A DNA stretch of 64,000 bases from Promicromonospora sp. MEB111 (lineage in GTDB: Bacteria; Actinomycetota; Actinomycetes; Actinomycetales; Cellulomonadaceae): NCBI RefSeq assembly GCF_030209445.1, contig NZ_JARVSD010000008.1, positions 124,001 through 188,000 of the forward strand, given 5' to 3'. The notes under the pieces are model-generated. The model made no database searches. It was not told the origin of the DNA and saw only the letters and a list, made by a program, of their open reading frames with translations. The first letter of the stretch is position 1. Each line of letters starts with the position of its first letter. Of this stretch, positions 8,783 to 18,214 are shown in pieces. The position numbers and the translations under genes are program-made.

Positions 8783-8863
8783 ATGGATCAGGATGAGGTT
8801 CTCGGCCACTGGTTCAATCGGGGCGTGTCTCGCTTGTCGGATATAGCATCTGCCCCATGCTGA
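8783..8863 (+). CDS. possible 26-codon leader ORF overlapping the GPP34 start
   Basis: An ATG three bases after the iron box opens a 26-codon frame (starting MDQDEVLGHW) that ends at a TGA inside ATGCTGA, overlapping the GPP34 start codon by 7 bases. TAACCA at 8772-8777 could act as a -10 for a leaderless transcript beginning near this ATG. No ribosome-binding site is present and there is no evidence for translation beyond the arrangement, so this could be chance. Confidence 0.2.
   Translation: MDQDEVLGHWFNRGVSRLSDIASAPC
8844..8849 (+). promoter_or_regulatory. candidate -10 for leaderless GPP34 transcript
   Basis: TAGCAT ends 7 bases before the GPP34 ATG, the same arrangement seen upstream of ispH, the ABC ATPase, the DinB-like gene and ychF in this window. 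No ribosome-binding site is visible before the ATG. A convincing -35 is not seen. Confidence 0.35.
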
Positions 8864-9624
8864 TTGCCGAAGACTTCCTGCTGCTCGCCGTCGACGACGA
8901 GACGGGCAAGACCGCCAACGTCGACAACCTGGGTGTTCGCCTCGCCGGTGCGCTCCTGGCCGACCTCTCCGACGCGCGCAAGACCCTGCTGCGGGGTGCG
9001 CCCGAGGCCGGTGCCACCAAGGAGGAGCGCGAGAAGGCCGGTGACGCCACGATCATCGTCACTGACAACAGCCCCGTGGGCCACGTCGCCCTGGACGCCG
9101 CTCTGCAGTCCGTGCTCGCCACGCCCGACGCTCCCGCGCGGAAGGTCGTCGAGGCGATCTCCAAGGACGCCGAGGAGAACCTCCTGGCCGCGCTCGTCGA
9201 GCGGGGCATCCTGGAGAAGGAGGAGTCCAAGCTCTTCCGCATGCTCCCCGTGACCCGCTGGCCGGCCGCCGACTCGAGCCACGAGACCGCGCTGCGCGCC
9301 AACCTCACCAAGGTCCTCGTGGAGGGCGCGGAGCCCGACGAGCGCACCGCGACCCTGATCTCCCTGCTGCACGGCTCGGGCCTGATCTCCGGCCTGGTCG
9401 GCAAGGAGCAGCGCAAGGCCGCCCAGGACCGCGCCGAGGAGATCGCCGGCAGCGAGTGGGGCGTCGCCACGGTCGCCACGCAGGTCGCCATCGCGGCCTC
9501 GGTCGCGGCCGTCGCCACCGTCGGTGCCGCGGTCGCCGCCGCCGTCATCATCTCGGCCACCAAGGAGAACGCGGAGGCCGAGGCCGCCGCGATCCCGGCC
9601 GCCGAGGGCACCCCGGTCGCCTGA
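8857..9624 (+). CDS. GPP34-domain protein (Golgi phosphoprotein 3 family)
   Basis: A 255-residue protein starting MLIAEDFLLLAVDDETGK, the typical N-terminus of bacterial GPP34/GOLPH3 domain proteins, which are all-alpha and bind phosphoinositides in eukaryotes. The bacterial role is not established. The domain covers roughly residues 1-195. The C-terminus has one hydrophobic stretch of about 30 residues (VATQVAIAASVAAVATVG and on), so it may associate with the membrane. The gene is flanked by terminators and preceded by an iron box, so it is probably monocistronic and possibly iron-regulated. Confidence 0.85.
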   Translation: MLIAEDFLLLAVDDETGKTANVDNLGVRLAGALLADLSDARKTLLRGAPEAGATKEEREKAGDATIIVTDNSPVGHVALDAALQSVLATPDAPARKVVEAISKDAEENLLAALVERGILEKEESKLFRMLPVTRWPAADSSHETALRANLTKVLVEGAEPDERTATLISLLHGSGLISGLVGKEQRKAAQDRAEEIAGSEWGVATVATQVAIAASVAAVATVGAAVAAAVIISATKENAEAEAAAIPAAEGTPVA

Positions 9625-9648
9625 CGACCCCGCCGTACTGACACGAAG

Positions 9649-9677
9649 AGGGCCGCTTCCGTCCTGGAAGCGGCCCT
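9649..9677. terminator. bidirectional hairpin between GPP34 gene and fumC
   Basis: AGGGCCGCTTCC at 9649-9660 pairs with GGAAGCGGCCCT at 9666-9677 across a 5-base loop. It sits between convergent genes, with GAAG before and CTTC after. Confidence 0.8.
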
Positions 9678-9698
9678 CCTTCGCGCGTACCGAACGGC

Positions 9699-11144
<1,446 letters not shown>

Positions 11145-11161
11145 GGGTCTATCGTGCCGCA

Positions 11162-11220
11162 GGCTCGGGCGGGTGACGCATCCCAGCGCGTGACTCGTGT
11201 CACCCCGGCCCGCCCGAGCC
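11162..11220 (-). terminator. long stem-loop after the carbonic anhydrase operon
   Basis: GGCTCGGGCGGG at 11162-11173 pairs with CCCGCCCGAGCC at 11209-11220; inner TGAC and GTCA extend the stem after a small bulge. It lies between the carbonic anhydrase stop and the fumC start, both on the minus strand. Confidence 0.65.
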
Positions 11221-11238
11221 CTTCCGGTCGCCCGTCGG

Positions 11239-11901
11239 TCAGGGCCGTTCGCCGACCTCGCCGATCACGTCGACCATGCGCGCGCTGCCGACGGCGAGGT
11301 CGTACTCCAGGCCGACGACGGCGCACCGGCCCTCCTCGACCGCGCGGGCCAGCGCGGCCGAGTAGCCGTGCAGCATCCCGACCGTGTGCTTCACGTGCTC
11401 GCGGCGCAGCACGTCCTGGTCGGACAGTGCGGCCATGGCCTGGGCGGGGTCGCCCGACGTGATGCTCGCGATGGACGGGATCACCCGGTCCACGACGGCG
11501 CGTACGAACCCGGGCGGCTGCTCGCCGGTGGCGAGCGTGTGGGCGGCGGCGGCGACCGCGCCGCACGAGTCGTGCCCCAGCACCACCACGAGCGACGCGC
11601 CGAGCACCTCGACGCCGTACTCGATCGAGCCGACCACGGTGGTGTCCACGACGTGTCCCGCGGTGCGCACCACGAACACGTCGCCCAGGCCCTGGTCGAA
11701 GATGATCTCCGCGGCCACGCGCGAGTCCGAGCAGCCGAAGATCACGGTGTGCGGGTGCTGCGCGGCCTGCAGCTCACGCCGCCGGTCCGCGTTCTGCGAG
11801 GGGTGCGCGGGGGCGTCCGCGACGAACCGGTCGTTGCCCTCGCGCAGCCGCTTCCAGGCCTCGCTGGGGCTGAGCTGATCCGGGTTCTGGGTGGTGCTCA
11901 C
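11239..11901 (-). CDS. beta-class carbonic anhydrase
   Basis: A 220-residue zinc enzyme hydrating CO2 to bicarbonate. The zinc ligands are visible as CSDSR (Cys and the Asp-Arg dyad) and GHDSCGA (His and Cys), the beta-class signature. The GTG start overlaps the kinase stop (gTGA), so the two genes are translationally coupled. Length fits the family and no signal peptide is seen, so it acts in the cytosol. The operon order xseB, PfkB kinase, carbonic anhydrase has no obvious single-pathway logic. Confidence 0.93.
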   Translation of the reverse strand: MSTTQNPDQLSPSEAWKRLREGNDRFVADAPAHPSQNADRRRELQAAQHPHTVIFGCSDSRVAAEIIFDQGLGDVFVVRTAGHVVDTTVVGSIEYGVEVLGASLVVVLGHDSCGAVAAAAHTLATGEQPPGFVRAVVDRVIPSIASITSGDPAQAMAALSDQDVLRREHVKHTVGMLHGYSAALARAVEEGRCAVVGLEYDLAVGSARMVDVIGEVGERP

Positions 11902-12824
11902 AGGCCGACCTCCTCGCGACGCGGCGGGTTGGCACCCGCCCGGGAGACGGTGATCGCGGCGACGGCGACGCAGCGGTCCAGGAGCCGCCGCACCGTGTCC
12001 GCGTCGACCGCGTTCAGGGCGTCCCGCCGGGCGGCACCCAGCAGGTCGTGCTCCCACAGGCCGTCGATCAGGGCGCCCATGAACGAGTCGCCGGCACCCA
12101 CGGTGTCGACCACCTCGACGCTCGGCGCCACGGCCTCGACCTCCCCGGCGTCGGACACGGCCACGGCGCCCTTGCCGCCGAAGGTGACGACCACCAGCGC
12201 GGGCGTGCCGCGCTGCCAGTCCCGGGCGACGGCCACCGGGTCGGTGCCCGGGTAGAGCCAGGCCAGGTCCTCGTCGCTCACCTTGACCACGTCCGAGAGC
12301 TGCACGAGCGCCTCGACGCGCGGGCGCACCTCGTCGGCCGGGCCCATGATGGCGGGCCGGGCGTTCGGGTCGTAGGTCGTGGTCGACCTGGCCCGCGCGG
12401 CCTCCAGCACCTGCCGCACCTGTGCGGCGCCCGGCTCCAGCATCGCCGCGATCGAGCCGGTGTGGACGGCGAGCGCGTCGCCGGCCCCGGCGTCCTGCAG
12501 CGCTCTCGCGGGCACCTGCCAGGTGAGGTCGAAGTCGTAGCCGGCCGAGCCGCCGTCGTCCAGCGTGGCCACCGCGACGCTGGTGCGCTCCGCGCCGTCG
12601 CTGCCCTCGACGAGCCCCACCTGGGACTCCGCGAGCCAGCCGCGCACGAGGTCGCCTCGCGCGTCGGACCCGAGCCACGTCGCGAGCCGGACCTCCCGGC
12701 CCAGGCGACCCAGCGTGAGCGCCACGTTGGCGATGCTGCCGCCGGGGTGCTCGGCCGAGGTGCCGTCGGGCCGGCGCACCTCGTCCACCAGGGCCTCGCC
12801 CACGGCGAGCACGTGCGCGCTCAC
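11898..12824 (-). CDS. PfkB-family carbohydrate kinase (fructokinase-like)
   Basis: A 308-residue sugar kinase. The N-terminal PfkB signature is GGSIANVA and the C-terminal one is [13 protein letters not shown] with the catalytic Asp in GAGD. The start [16 protein letters not shown] and overall length resemble fructokinases, but the sugar is not proven. GTG 12824 is chosen because it overlaps the xseB stop by gTGA and places the [11 protein letters not shown] strand at the N-terminus, as in the family; longer in-frame starts would add arginine-rich, non-homologous sequence. It is the middle gene of a three-gene coupled operon. Confidence 0.88.
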   Translation of the reverse strand: MSAHVLAVGEALVDEVRRPDGTSAEHPGGSIANVALTLGRLGREVRLATWLGSDARGDLVRGWLAESQVGLVEGSDGAERTSVAVATLDDGGSAGYDFDLTWQVPARALQDAGAGDALAVHTGSIAAMLEPGAAQVRQVLEAARARSTTTYDPNARPAIMGPADEVRPRVEALVQLSDVVKVSDEDLAWLYPGTDPVAVARDWQRGTPALVVVTFGGKGAVAVSDAGEVEAVAPSVEVVDTVGAGDSFMGALIDGLWEHDLLGAARRDALNAVDADTVRRLLDRCVAVAAITVSRAGANPPRREEVGL

Positions 12825-13093
12825 TCGGCGTCCTCCGGCGAGTCGGCCGCGGCCGTCGACGCGTTCTGCGCGGCGGCGAGGCGCTCCCGGGCGCCGTCGA
12901 GCCACTCCTGGCAGCGGGCGGCCAGGGCCTCACCGCGCTCCCAGAGCGCGAGGGACGCCTCCAGCGGCTCGCCGCCGGCCTCCAGCCGGCCGACGACCTG
13001 CACGAGCTCGTCGCGGGCCTGCTCGTAGCTGAGGGAGGCGACGTCGGGGGTCTTCACCGGCTCGCCTGCATCGGTCACAGCATCTGTACTCAC
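12821..13093 (-). CDS. xseB: exodeoxyribonuclease VII small subunit
   Basis: A 90-residue protein with the XseB core [20 protein letters not shown] followed by [15 protein letters not shown], two long helices that bind the large subunit XseA to form the single-strand-specific exonuclease VII. The C-terminal 20 residues are Ala/Asp/Glu-rich and probably disordered. The xseA gene is on the same strand but 7.5 kb away (20573-21835), whereas the two are usually adjacent. Here xseB heads an operon with the kinase and carbonic anhydrase. Confidence 0.93.
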   Translation of the reverse strand: MSTDAVTDAGEPVKTPDVASLSYEQARDELVQVVGRLEAGGEPLEASLALWERGEALAARCQEWLDGARERLAAAQNASTAAADSPEDAE

Positions 13094-13223
13094 GGGGAAC
13101 AGTCAACAGCACACCGCCGACATCCGGGGTCCGCTGTCCACAGGTTCGACGGCCGACAGGTCCGACGTCCGACGGGCGGACCGGAATCAGTTTGGTCCCG
13201 GCCGGTCCGGCATCGGACCATGG

Positions 13224-13237
13224 TGACCCATGGGTCA
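13224..13237. promoter_or_regulatory. perfect palindrome over the ABC-F start codon
   Basis: TGACCCATGGGTCA is a 14-base perfect palindrome with the ABC-F ATG at its centre (13230). It could be an operator or, in RNA, a small hairpin masking the start codon. Because it covers the first codons it may also be coincidental. Confidence 0.35.
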
Positions 13238-14849
13238 TCTTGAAGTCGCGCACGCCGAGTGCCACCTGCCGGACGGCCGGACCCTCCTGGGGGACGTCTC
13301 GTTCCGCGTGGGCGAGGGCAGCGCGACGGCGATCGTGGGCCCGAACGGCGCGGGCAAGACGACGCTCCTGCGTCTCATCACCGGTGAGCTGGAGCCGCAC
13401 GGCGGCTCCGTGGTCGTCAGCGGCGGGCTCGGCGTGATGCGCCAGTTCGTCGGCTCGGTGCGCGACGAGACCACGGTGCGCGACCTGCTGGTCTCCGTGT
13501 CGGACGCGCGGCTGCAGCAGGCGGCGCGAGCGGTCGACGAGGCCGAGCACGCGATGCTCACCGTGGACGACGAGGACGCGCAGATGGCGTACGCACAGGC
13601 CCTGTCGGACTGGGCCGAGGTGCGCGGCTACGAGGCCGAGACGCTGTGGGACGTGTGCACCATGGCCGCGCTGGGCGTGCCCTACGACCGCGCCCAGTTC
13701 CGCGAGGTGCGGACCATGTCGGGCGGCGAGCAGAAGCGGCTCGTGCTGGAGGCGCTGCTGCGCGGCACCGACGAGGTGCTGCTGCTCGACGAGCCGGACA
13801 ACTACCTGGACGTGCCGGGCAAGCGGTGGCTGGAGGAGCAGCTCAAGGCCACCCGCAAGACCGTCCTGTTCGTCTCGCACGACCGCGAGCTGCTCTCCAC
13901 GGTGGCCGACCGCATCGTGTCGCTGGAGCCGGGTCCGGCCGGGGCCGACGCCTGGGTGCACGGCGGCGGGTTCGCCACGTTCCACGAGGCACGGCGCGAG
14001 CGGTTCGCGCGGTTCGAGGAGCTGCGCCGGCGCTGGGACGAGAAGCACGCGCAGCTCAAGAAGCTCGTGCTGACCCTGCGGAACCAGGCCGCGAGCAGCC
14101 CCGACATGGCCTCGCGCTACCGGGCGGCGCAGACCCGCCTGCGCAAGTTCGAGGAGGTCGGCCCGCCGCCCGAGCCGCCGCGCGAGCAGGACATCACGAT
14201 GCACCTGCGCGGCGGGCGCACCGGCCTGCGGGCCGTGACCTGCGAGGGGCTGGAGCTCACCGGGCTCATGAAGCCCTTCGACCTGGAGATCTTCTACGGC
14301 GAGCGGGTCGCGGTGCTGGGCTCCAACGGGTCGGGCAAGTCCCACTTCCTGCGGCTGCTCGCGGGCGGCGACGTGGCCCACACGGGCTCGTGGAAGCTCG
14401 GGGCGCGGGTGGTCGCGGGCCACTTCGCGCAGACGCACGCCCACCCCGAGCTGTTCGGCCGCGCGCTGCTCGACATCCTGTGGGAGGACCACGCGCAGGA
14501 CAAGGGCAAGGCGATGGCGCGGCTGCGGCGCTACGAGCTCACCGTGGCGGCCGACCGGCCGTTCGACCGGCTGTCGGGCGGCCAGCAGGCCCGGTTCCAG
14601 ATCCTCCTGCTCGAGCTCGCGGGCTCGACCGCGCTGCTGCTCGACGAGCCCACCGACAACCTCGACCTGGAGTCGGCCGAGGCGCTGCAGGAGGGCCTGG
14701 AGTCCTTCGACGGGACGGTGCTGGCCGTGACCCACGACCGCTGGTTCGCGCGGTCGTTCGACCGGTACCTGGTCTTCGGTTCGGACGGCATGGTGCGCGA
14801 GACCCCGGAGCCCGTGTGGGACGAGCGGCGGGTCGAGCGGGAGCGCTAG
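13230..14849 (+). CDS. ABC-F family ATPase
   Basis: A 539-residue soluble protein with two ABC ATPase cassettes and no membrane segment. Walker A motifs are GPNGAGKTT (about residue 33) and GSNGSGKS (about residue 363). Signature motifs are MSGGEQKRL and LSGGQQARF, and Walker B regions are VLLLDEPDNYLD and ALLLDEPTDNLD. The charged linker between cassettes (about residues 255-310) is the P-site tRNA interaction motif region that contacts the ribosome. ABC-F proteins are translation factors, some giving resistance to ribosome-targeting antibiotics; which applies here cannot be told. Its stop overlaps the convergent HAD gene by 4 bases. Confidence 0.9.
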   Translation: MGHLEVAHAECHLPDGRTLLGDVSFRVGEGSATAIVGPNGAGKTTLLRLITGELEPHGGSVVVSGGLGVMRQFVGSVRDETTVRDLLVSVSDARLQQAARAVDEAEHAMLTVDDEDAQMAYAQALSDWAEVRGYEAETLWDVCTMAALGVPYDRAQFREVRTMSGGEQKRLVLEALLRGTDEVLLLDEPDNYLDVPGKRWLEEQLKATRKTVLFVSHDRELLSTVADRIVSLEPGPAGADAWVHGGGFATFHEARRERFARFEELRRRWDEKHAQLKKLVLTLRNQAASSPDMASRYRAAQTRLRKFEEVGPPPEPPREQDITMHLRGGRTGLRAVTCEGLELTGLMKPFDLEIFYGERVAVLGSNGSGKSHFLRLLAGGDVAHTGSWKLGARVVAGHFAQTHAHPELFGRALLDILWEDHAQDKGKAMARLRRYELTVAADRPFDRLSGGQQARFQILLLELAGSTALLLDEPTDNLDLESAEALQEGLESFDGTVLAVTHDRWFARSFDRYLVFGSDGMVRETPEPVWDERRVERER

Positions 14850-15463
14850 TCCGCCGGGCGCACGCCGTGCTCGGCGAGCCGGTCCACGAGCACGGCGTGG
14901 CCCTCGTCCAGGCACCAGTGCACGGCGGCCATGCCCGTGGACCGCGCTCCCTCGACATTGGCCGGGTGGTCGTCGACGAACAGGATCTCGGCGGGCTCTG
15001 CCCCGATCCGGGTGGCGGCCTTCTCGAAGAAACCGGGGTCGGGCTTCGCGACGCCGAGGTCGCACGAGTACAGGCTGACGTCGAACAGCTCGTCGTACCC
15101 GAGCACGGCGCGCAGGTACTCGGCCCGCCGGCGCACCTGGTTGGTCCCGAGGTGCACCCCGTAGCCGGCCGCACGCAGGCGTCGCACCAGGTCGAACGAC
15201 GACGCCGACGGCTCGGTGTTCTGCCACACCGCCGCGTACAGGTCGCTCGCGGCGACGTCGAGTCCCTGCTCCCGCAGCACCTGTGCGAGCACCGGCAGAA
15301 AGTCCTCGTCGCTGCCCAGGAGCGGTCGCTCGCGGTCGGACGCGGTGTCCAGGACGGCGCGCGCGTGGTCGCCCAGCAGCGCCTCCGCCGCGGTGTAGAA
15401 GCCGCCGCGGATCTGCTGGAGCACGCCGTCGGCGTCGAACAGGACGTGTCGGATGGTCGCCAC
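14846..15463 (-). CDS. HAD-family hydrolase
   Basis: A 205-residue haloacid dehalogenase-superfamily protein. Motif I is FDADGVL near residue 9 (nucleophile and acid/base Asp), motif II is GTNQ, the motif III lysine is in GVAKPDPGFF, and motif IV is FVDDHPANVEGA. A helical cap lies between motifs I and II (about residues 20-90). This pattern fits small phosphatases or phosphoglycolate-like enzymes, but the substrate cannot be told. It is convergent with the ABC-F gene (4-base overlap of stops) and divergent from the epimerase gene. Confidence 0.88.
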   Translation of the reverse strand: MATIRHVLFDADGVLQQIRGGFYTAAEALLGDHARAVLDTASDRERPLLGSDEDFLPVLAQVLREQGLDVAASDLYAAVWQNTEPSASSFDLVRRLRAAGYGVHLGTNQVRRRAEYLRAVLGYDELFDVSLYSCDLGVAKPDPGFFEKAATRIGAEPAEILFVDDHPANVEGARSTGMAAVHWCLDEGHAVLVDRLAEHGVRPAD

Positions 15464-15509
15464 GTGCGAACCGTAGCAACCGGGTCGGAGCGCCCTGCCG
15501 CGGCGCGTG

Positions 15510-15536
15510 TGTCACAGATCCGGGGTGCATCCGGTC
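15510..15536 (+). promoter_or_regulatory. candidate ECF41 sigma promoter
   Basis: TGTCACA at 15510-15516 is an exact copy of the -35 element described for ECF41 sigma factors (TGTCACA, 16-base spacer, CGTC). Sixteen bases later the sequence reads GGTC, one mismatch from CGTC; CGGTC starts one base earlier. It lies about 60 bases before the ATG of the epimerase gene, which is next to the ECF41-type sigma gene. Confidence 0.6.
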
Positions 15537-15596
15537 GAACACGTGACGGGCCGTCCGGGCCCGTCGCGCGAACGACGCGAAACTGAGGAGCACACC

Positions 15597-16340
15597 ATGA
15601 AGATCGTGGTCATCGGCGGCACGGGCCTCGTCGGCAGCCAGGTAGTGAACAATCTGCGGGCGCACGGGCACGAGGCGGTCGCCGCCGCGCCGCAGACCGG
15701 CGTGAACACCCTGACCGGTGAGGGTCTCGACGAGGTGCTCGAGGGCGCGCAGGTGGTGATCGACCTCAGCAACTCCCCGTCGTTCGCCGAGGAGGACGTC
15801 ACCAACTTCTTCCGGACCTCGACGACGAACCTGCTCGAGGCGGAGAAGAAGGCCGGCGTGCAGCACCACGTGATCCTCTCGATCGTGGGCGCCGACGGCA
15901 TCGACTCCGGCTACATGCGCGCCAAGATCGTGCAGGAGGACCTGGTCAAGGCCTCCGGCTCGGGCTGGTCGATCGTCCGGTCCACGCAGTTCTTCGAGTT
16001 CCTCGCCTCGATCGCCGACACGGCGACCGTCGACGGCGTCGTCCACATCGCGCCCGTCCGCTTCCAGCCGATCGCCTCGGCGGACGTCGCCAAGTTCGTC
16101 GGCCGGACCGCCGCGGGCACGCCGCTCGGCGCGACCATCGAGATCGCCGGCCCGGACACCTTCGGGTTCGACGAGATCGTGCGCAAGCACCTCGCCACCA
16201 AGGACGACCCCCGCGAGGTGCGCGCCGACCCGAGCGCCACCTACTTCGGGGCGGAGCTCAAGGACGCCGAGCTCGTCCCCGCCGGCGAGGCCCAGCTCGG
16301 CGAGGTCAGCTACGACCAGTGGCGGGCGGCTCAGGCGTAG
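15597..16340 (+). CDS. NAD(P)-binding epimerase/NmrA-like oxidoreductase
   Basis: A 247-residue atypical SDR. The Rossmann motif is VVIGGTGLVGSQVV at the N-terminus; an active-site-like SGYMRAKIVQE segment carries Tyr and Lys in YxxxK form. It resembles NAD-dependent epimerase/NmrA-like proteins, and the substrate is unknown. GAGGAG at 15585-15590 fixes the ATG at 15597. Genes for epimerases, oxidoreductases or carboxymuconolactone decarboxylases commonly neighbour ECF41 sigma factors, as here: the sigma gene is convergent and their 3' ends overlap by 35 bases. The promoter candidate at 15510 suggests direct control by that sigma factor. Confidence 0.85.
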   Translation: MKIVVIGGTGLVGSQVVNNLRAHGHEAVAAAPQTGVNTLTGEGLDEVLEGAQVVIDLSNSPSFAEEDVTNFFRTSTTNLLEAEKKAGVQHHVILSIVGADGIDSGYMRAKIVQEDLVKASGSGWSIVRSTQFFEFLASIADTATVDGVVHIAPVRFQPIASADVAKFVGRTAAGTPLGATIEIAGPDTFGFDEIVRKHLATKDDPREVRADPSATYFGAELKDAELVPAGEAQLGEVSYDQWRAAQA

Positions 16341-17262
16341 TGTCCCCGGCGTCGGCCTCCGGCGTGGCCTGGTCTCCCCAGGCCCGCCGGAGCGGCGCCA
16401 TCTTGTCGGGGTTCATCTGCCACATCAGATCCTGCACGCCCTCGTCGGACACCGTGACGGACAGGACGCCCACCAGTGCGCCGTCCCGCTCCATCGCGAA
16501 GCCCTCCGCGCCGTTGACCTCGATCGGCCGCGTGGTGATGCCCGCCCAGAAAGCCTCCGCGAACGACGACAGGACCCGGGCCACCTTGTTCCGGCCCTGG
16601 ACCGCGACCCGGGCGACGTGCTTGGCCCGGCCGTTGCTGTCGGCACGCGTCACGACGTCCTCGGCGAACAGCTTCTCCAGCCGGGCGACGTCGCCCACCC
16701 GGGCCGCGGCGAGGAACGCGGCGAGCAGGTCACGCCGGGCCGTGTCGCTGACCGTGTTCCTGCGCTCCGAGGCGAGGTGCTTGCGGGCCCGGCTCACGAG
16801 CTGGCGGGTGGCGGTGGGGGAGACGCCCACGATCTGGGCGATCTCCGGGTATCCGTAGTCGAACGCCTCGCGCAGCACGTACGCGGCGCGCTCCGTGGGG
16901 GAGAGCTTCTCGAGCAGCACGAGCACGGCGACGTCCAGGGCCTCGGCGCGCTCCGCACCCAGCGTCGGGTCGTCGCTCGTGTCCACCGGCTCCGGCAGCC
17001 ACGGACCGACGTACGTCTCGCGCCGCGACCGCGCGCTCTGCAGCACGTTGATCGCCAGCCGGGTCGCCGCGGTCGTCAGGAACGCCTGCGGGTTGACGAC
17101 GACCGACCGGTCCGTCGTCTGCCACCGCACCCAGGTCTCCTGCACCACGTCCTCGGCCTCCGCGGCCGAGCCGAGCATGCGGTACGCGATGCCGAACAGC
17201 CGTCGCCGGGCCGACGCGAAGACCTCAGCGGCGTCATCGAGCGTGTCCACATCGCCTGTCAT
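16306..17262 (-). CDS. ECF41-type RNA polymerase sigma factor (SigJ-like) with SnoaL domain
   Basis: A 318-residue sigma factor. Region 2 covers about residues 10-75 (RLFGIAYRMLGS, AEDVVQETWVRW). The linker has WLPEP (residues 88-92), and region 4 (LSPTERAAYVLREAF) is at about 115-165. A fused SnoaL-like domain follows, with NPDKM at 284-288. WLPEP and NPDKL-like motifs mark group ECF41, whose C-terminal domain regulates activity in place of an anti-sigma factor. The usual DGGGK motif of that domain appears as DSNGR. ATG 17262 is chosen because AGGAG lies just upstream. It is divergent from the methyltransferase and convergent with its presumed target gene. Confidence 0.9.
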   Translation of the reverse strand: MTGDVDTLDDAAEVFASARRRLFGIAYRMLGSAAEAEDVVQETWVRWQTTDRSVVVNPQAFLTTAATRLAINVLQSARSRRETYVGPWLPEPVDTSDDPTLGAERAEALDVAVLVLLEKLSPTERAAYVLREAFDYGYPEIAQIVGVSPTATRQLVSRARKHLASERRNTVSDTARRDLLAAFLAAARVGDVARLEKLFAEDVVTRADSNGRAKHVARVAVQGRNKVARVLSSFAEAFWAGITTRPIEVNGAEGFAMERDGALVGVLSVTVSDEGVQDLMWQMNPDKMAPLRRAWGDQATPEADAGDTTPEPPATGRS

Positions 17263-17417
17263 CGTGCTCTCCTGGGGTAGCGCAGATCTCCCCGGGGGAG
17301 ACACCGGTCCTTCGCGCACGGCCGGTGTCTCGTCCGGTCGCGCGCCTCGATACCCTCCCGACCGTACGCGACCGAATGACCTTGGGCCGGGTCCGACGGT
17401 AGGTGAACATTGTTGCC

Positions 17418-18167
17418 ATGACCACACCCGACCCGATCTTCGTGGACCCCCGCCTCGCGCGCCTCTACGACGCCTTCGACGACGACCGCAGCGACCTCGA
17501 CCTGTACGCCGGCCTCGCCGAGCGGCTGGGCGCCCGCAGCGTGGTCGACGTCGGCTGCGGCACCGGCGTGCTCGCCCTGCTGCTGGCCGCGCGCGGCCTG
17601 GACGTGACGGGGGTCGACCCCGCCGCAGCGTCCCTGGAGGTCGCCCGCCGCAAGCCCGGCGCCGAGGACGTCACCTGGGTCGAGGGCGGGGCCGACGCCG
17701 TCGCGGGGCTGGGCCTCGCGGCCGACCTGGCGACGATGACCGGCAACGTGGCGCAGGTCTTCACCGGCGACGACGACTGGGCTCGGGCGCTCGCGGCGGT
17801 CCACGACGCGCTCCGGCCCGGTGGCGTGCTCGTGTTCGAGACCCGGGTCCCCGCGCGCCAGGCCTGGCTCGGCTGGACACGCGAGAACTGGTCGGCCCGC
17901 CGCACGATCCCCGGCGTCGGCGAGGTCGAGACCTGGACCGAGCTGCTGGAGGTCACGCTCCCGCTGGTCACCTTCCAGCACACCTACCGCTTCCCGCCCG
18001 GCCTGCTGCCCGACGGCGACGTGGTCGCCTCGGTCTCGACCCTGCGGTTCCGGGAGCGCGACGAGGTGGAGGCGTCGCTGGCCGCCGCAGGGTTCACGGT
18101 CGAGGAGGTGCTGGACGCGCCCGACCGGCCGGGTCTGGAGTGGGTGTTCGTGGCTCGCCGGGACTAG
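17418..18167 (+). CDS. class I SAM-dependent methyltransferase
   Basis: A 249-residue methyltransferase. SAM-binding motif I is VVDVGCGTGVLALLLA (about residues 43-58), with the acidic residue ending motif II in VTGVDPA. The later ALRPGGVLVFETR strand is typical of the Methyltransf_11/25 group. The substrate is unknown. ATG 17418 is preferred; a GTG at 17403 would add five residues and neither has a strong ribosome site (AGGTGA lies about 10 bases before the ATG). It is divergent from the sigma factor gene with a 155-base intergenic region. Confidence 0.85.
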   Translation: MTTPDPIFVDPRLARLYDAFDDDRSDLDLYAGLAERLGARSVVDVGCGTGVLALLLAARGLDVTGVDPAAASLEVARRKPGAEDVTWVEGGADAVAGLGLAADLATMTGNVAQVFTGDDDWARALAAVHDALRPGGVLVFETRVPARQAWLGWTRENWSARRTIPGVGEVETWTELLEVTLPLVTFQHTYRFPPGLLPDGDVVASVSTLRFRERDEVEASLAAAGFTVEEVLDAPDRPGLEWVFVARRD

Positions 18168-18184
18168 GGGCGCGGCGCTCTTTT

Positions 18185-18208
18185 TATGGCAGCGCCATGC
18201 CATAGAAT
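18185..18208 (+). promoter_or_regulatory. palindromic operator plus -10 of the tetR gene
   Basis: TATGGCA at 18185-18191 and TGCCATA at 18198-18204 form an inverted repeat, overlapping a candidate -10, TAGAAT, at 18203-18208. The ATG follows 6 bases after the -10 without a ribosome-binding site, so the transcript is probably leaderless and autorepressed by the TetR protein. A T-run sits just upstream. Confidence 0.6.
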
Positions 18209-18214
18209 CCCCGC

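Noticed and set aside
8780-8856. tRNA-like GGTTCAATCGGGGC segment
   Set aside because: There is no acceptor stem or anticodon arm around it, and no other tRNA was seen in the window.
12930-16190. Antisense open frame of over 1000 codons on the minus strand
   Set aside because: It runs opposite ABC-F and the epimerase gene, has no recognisable domain and the composition of a GC-rich shadow frame.
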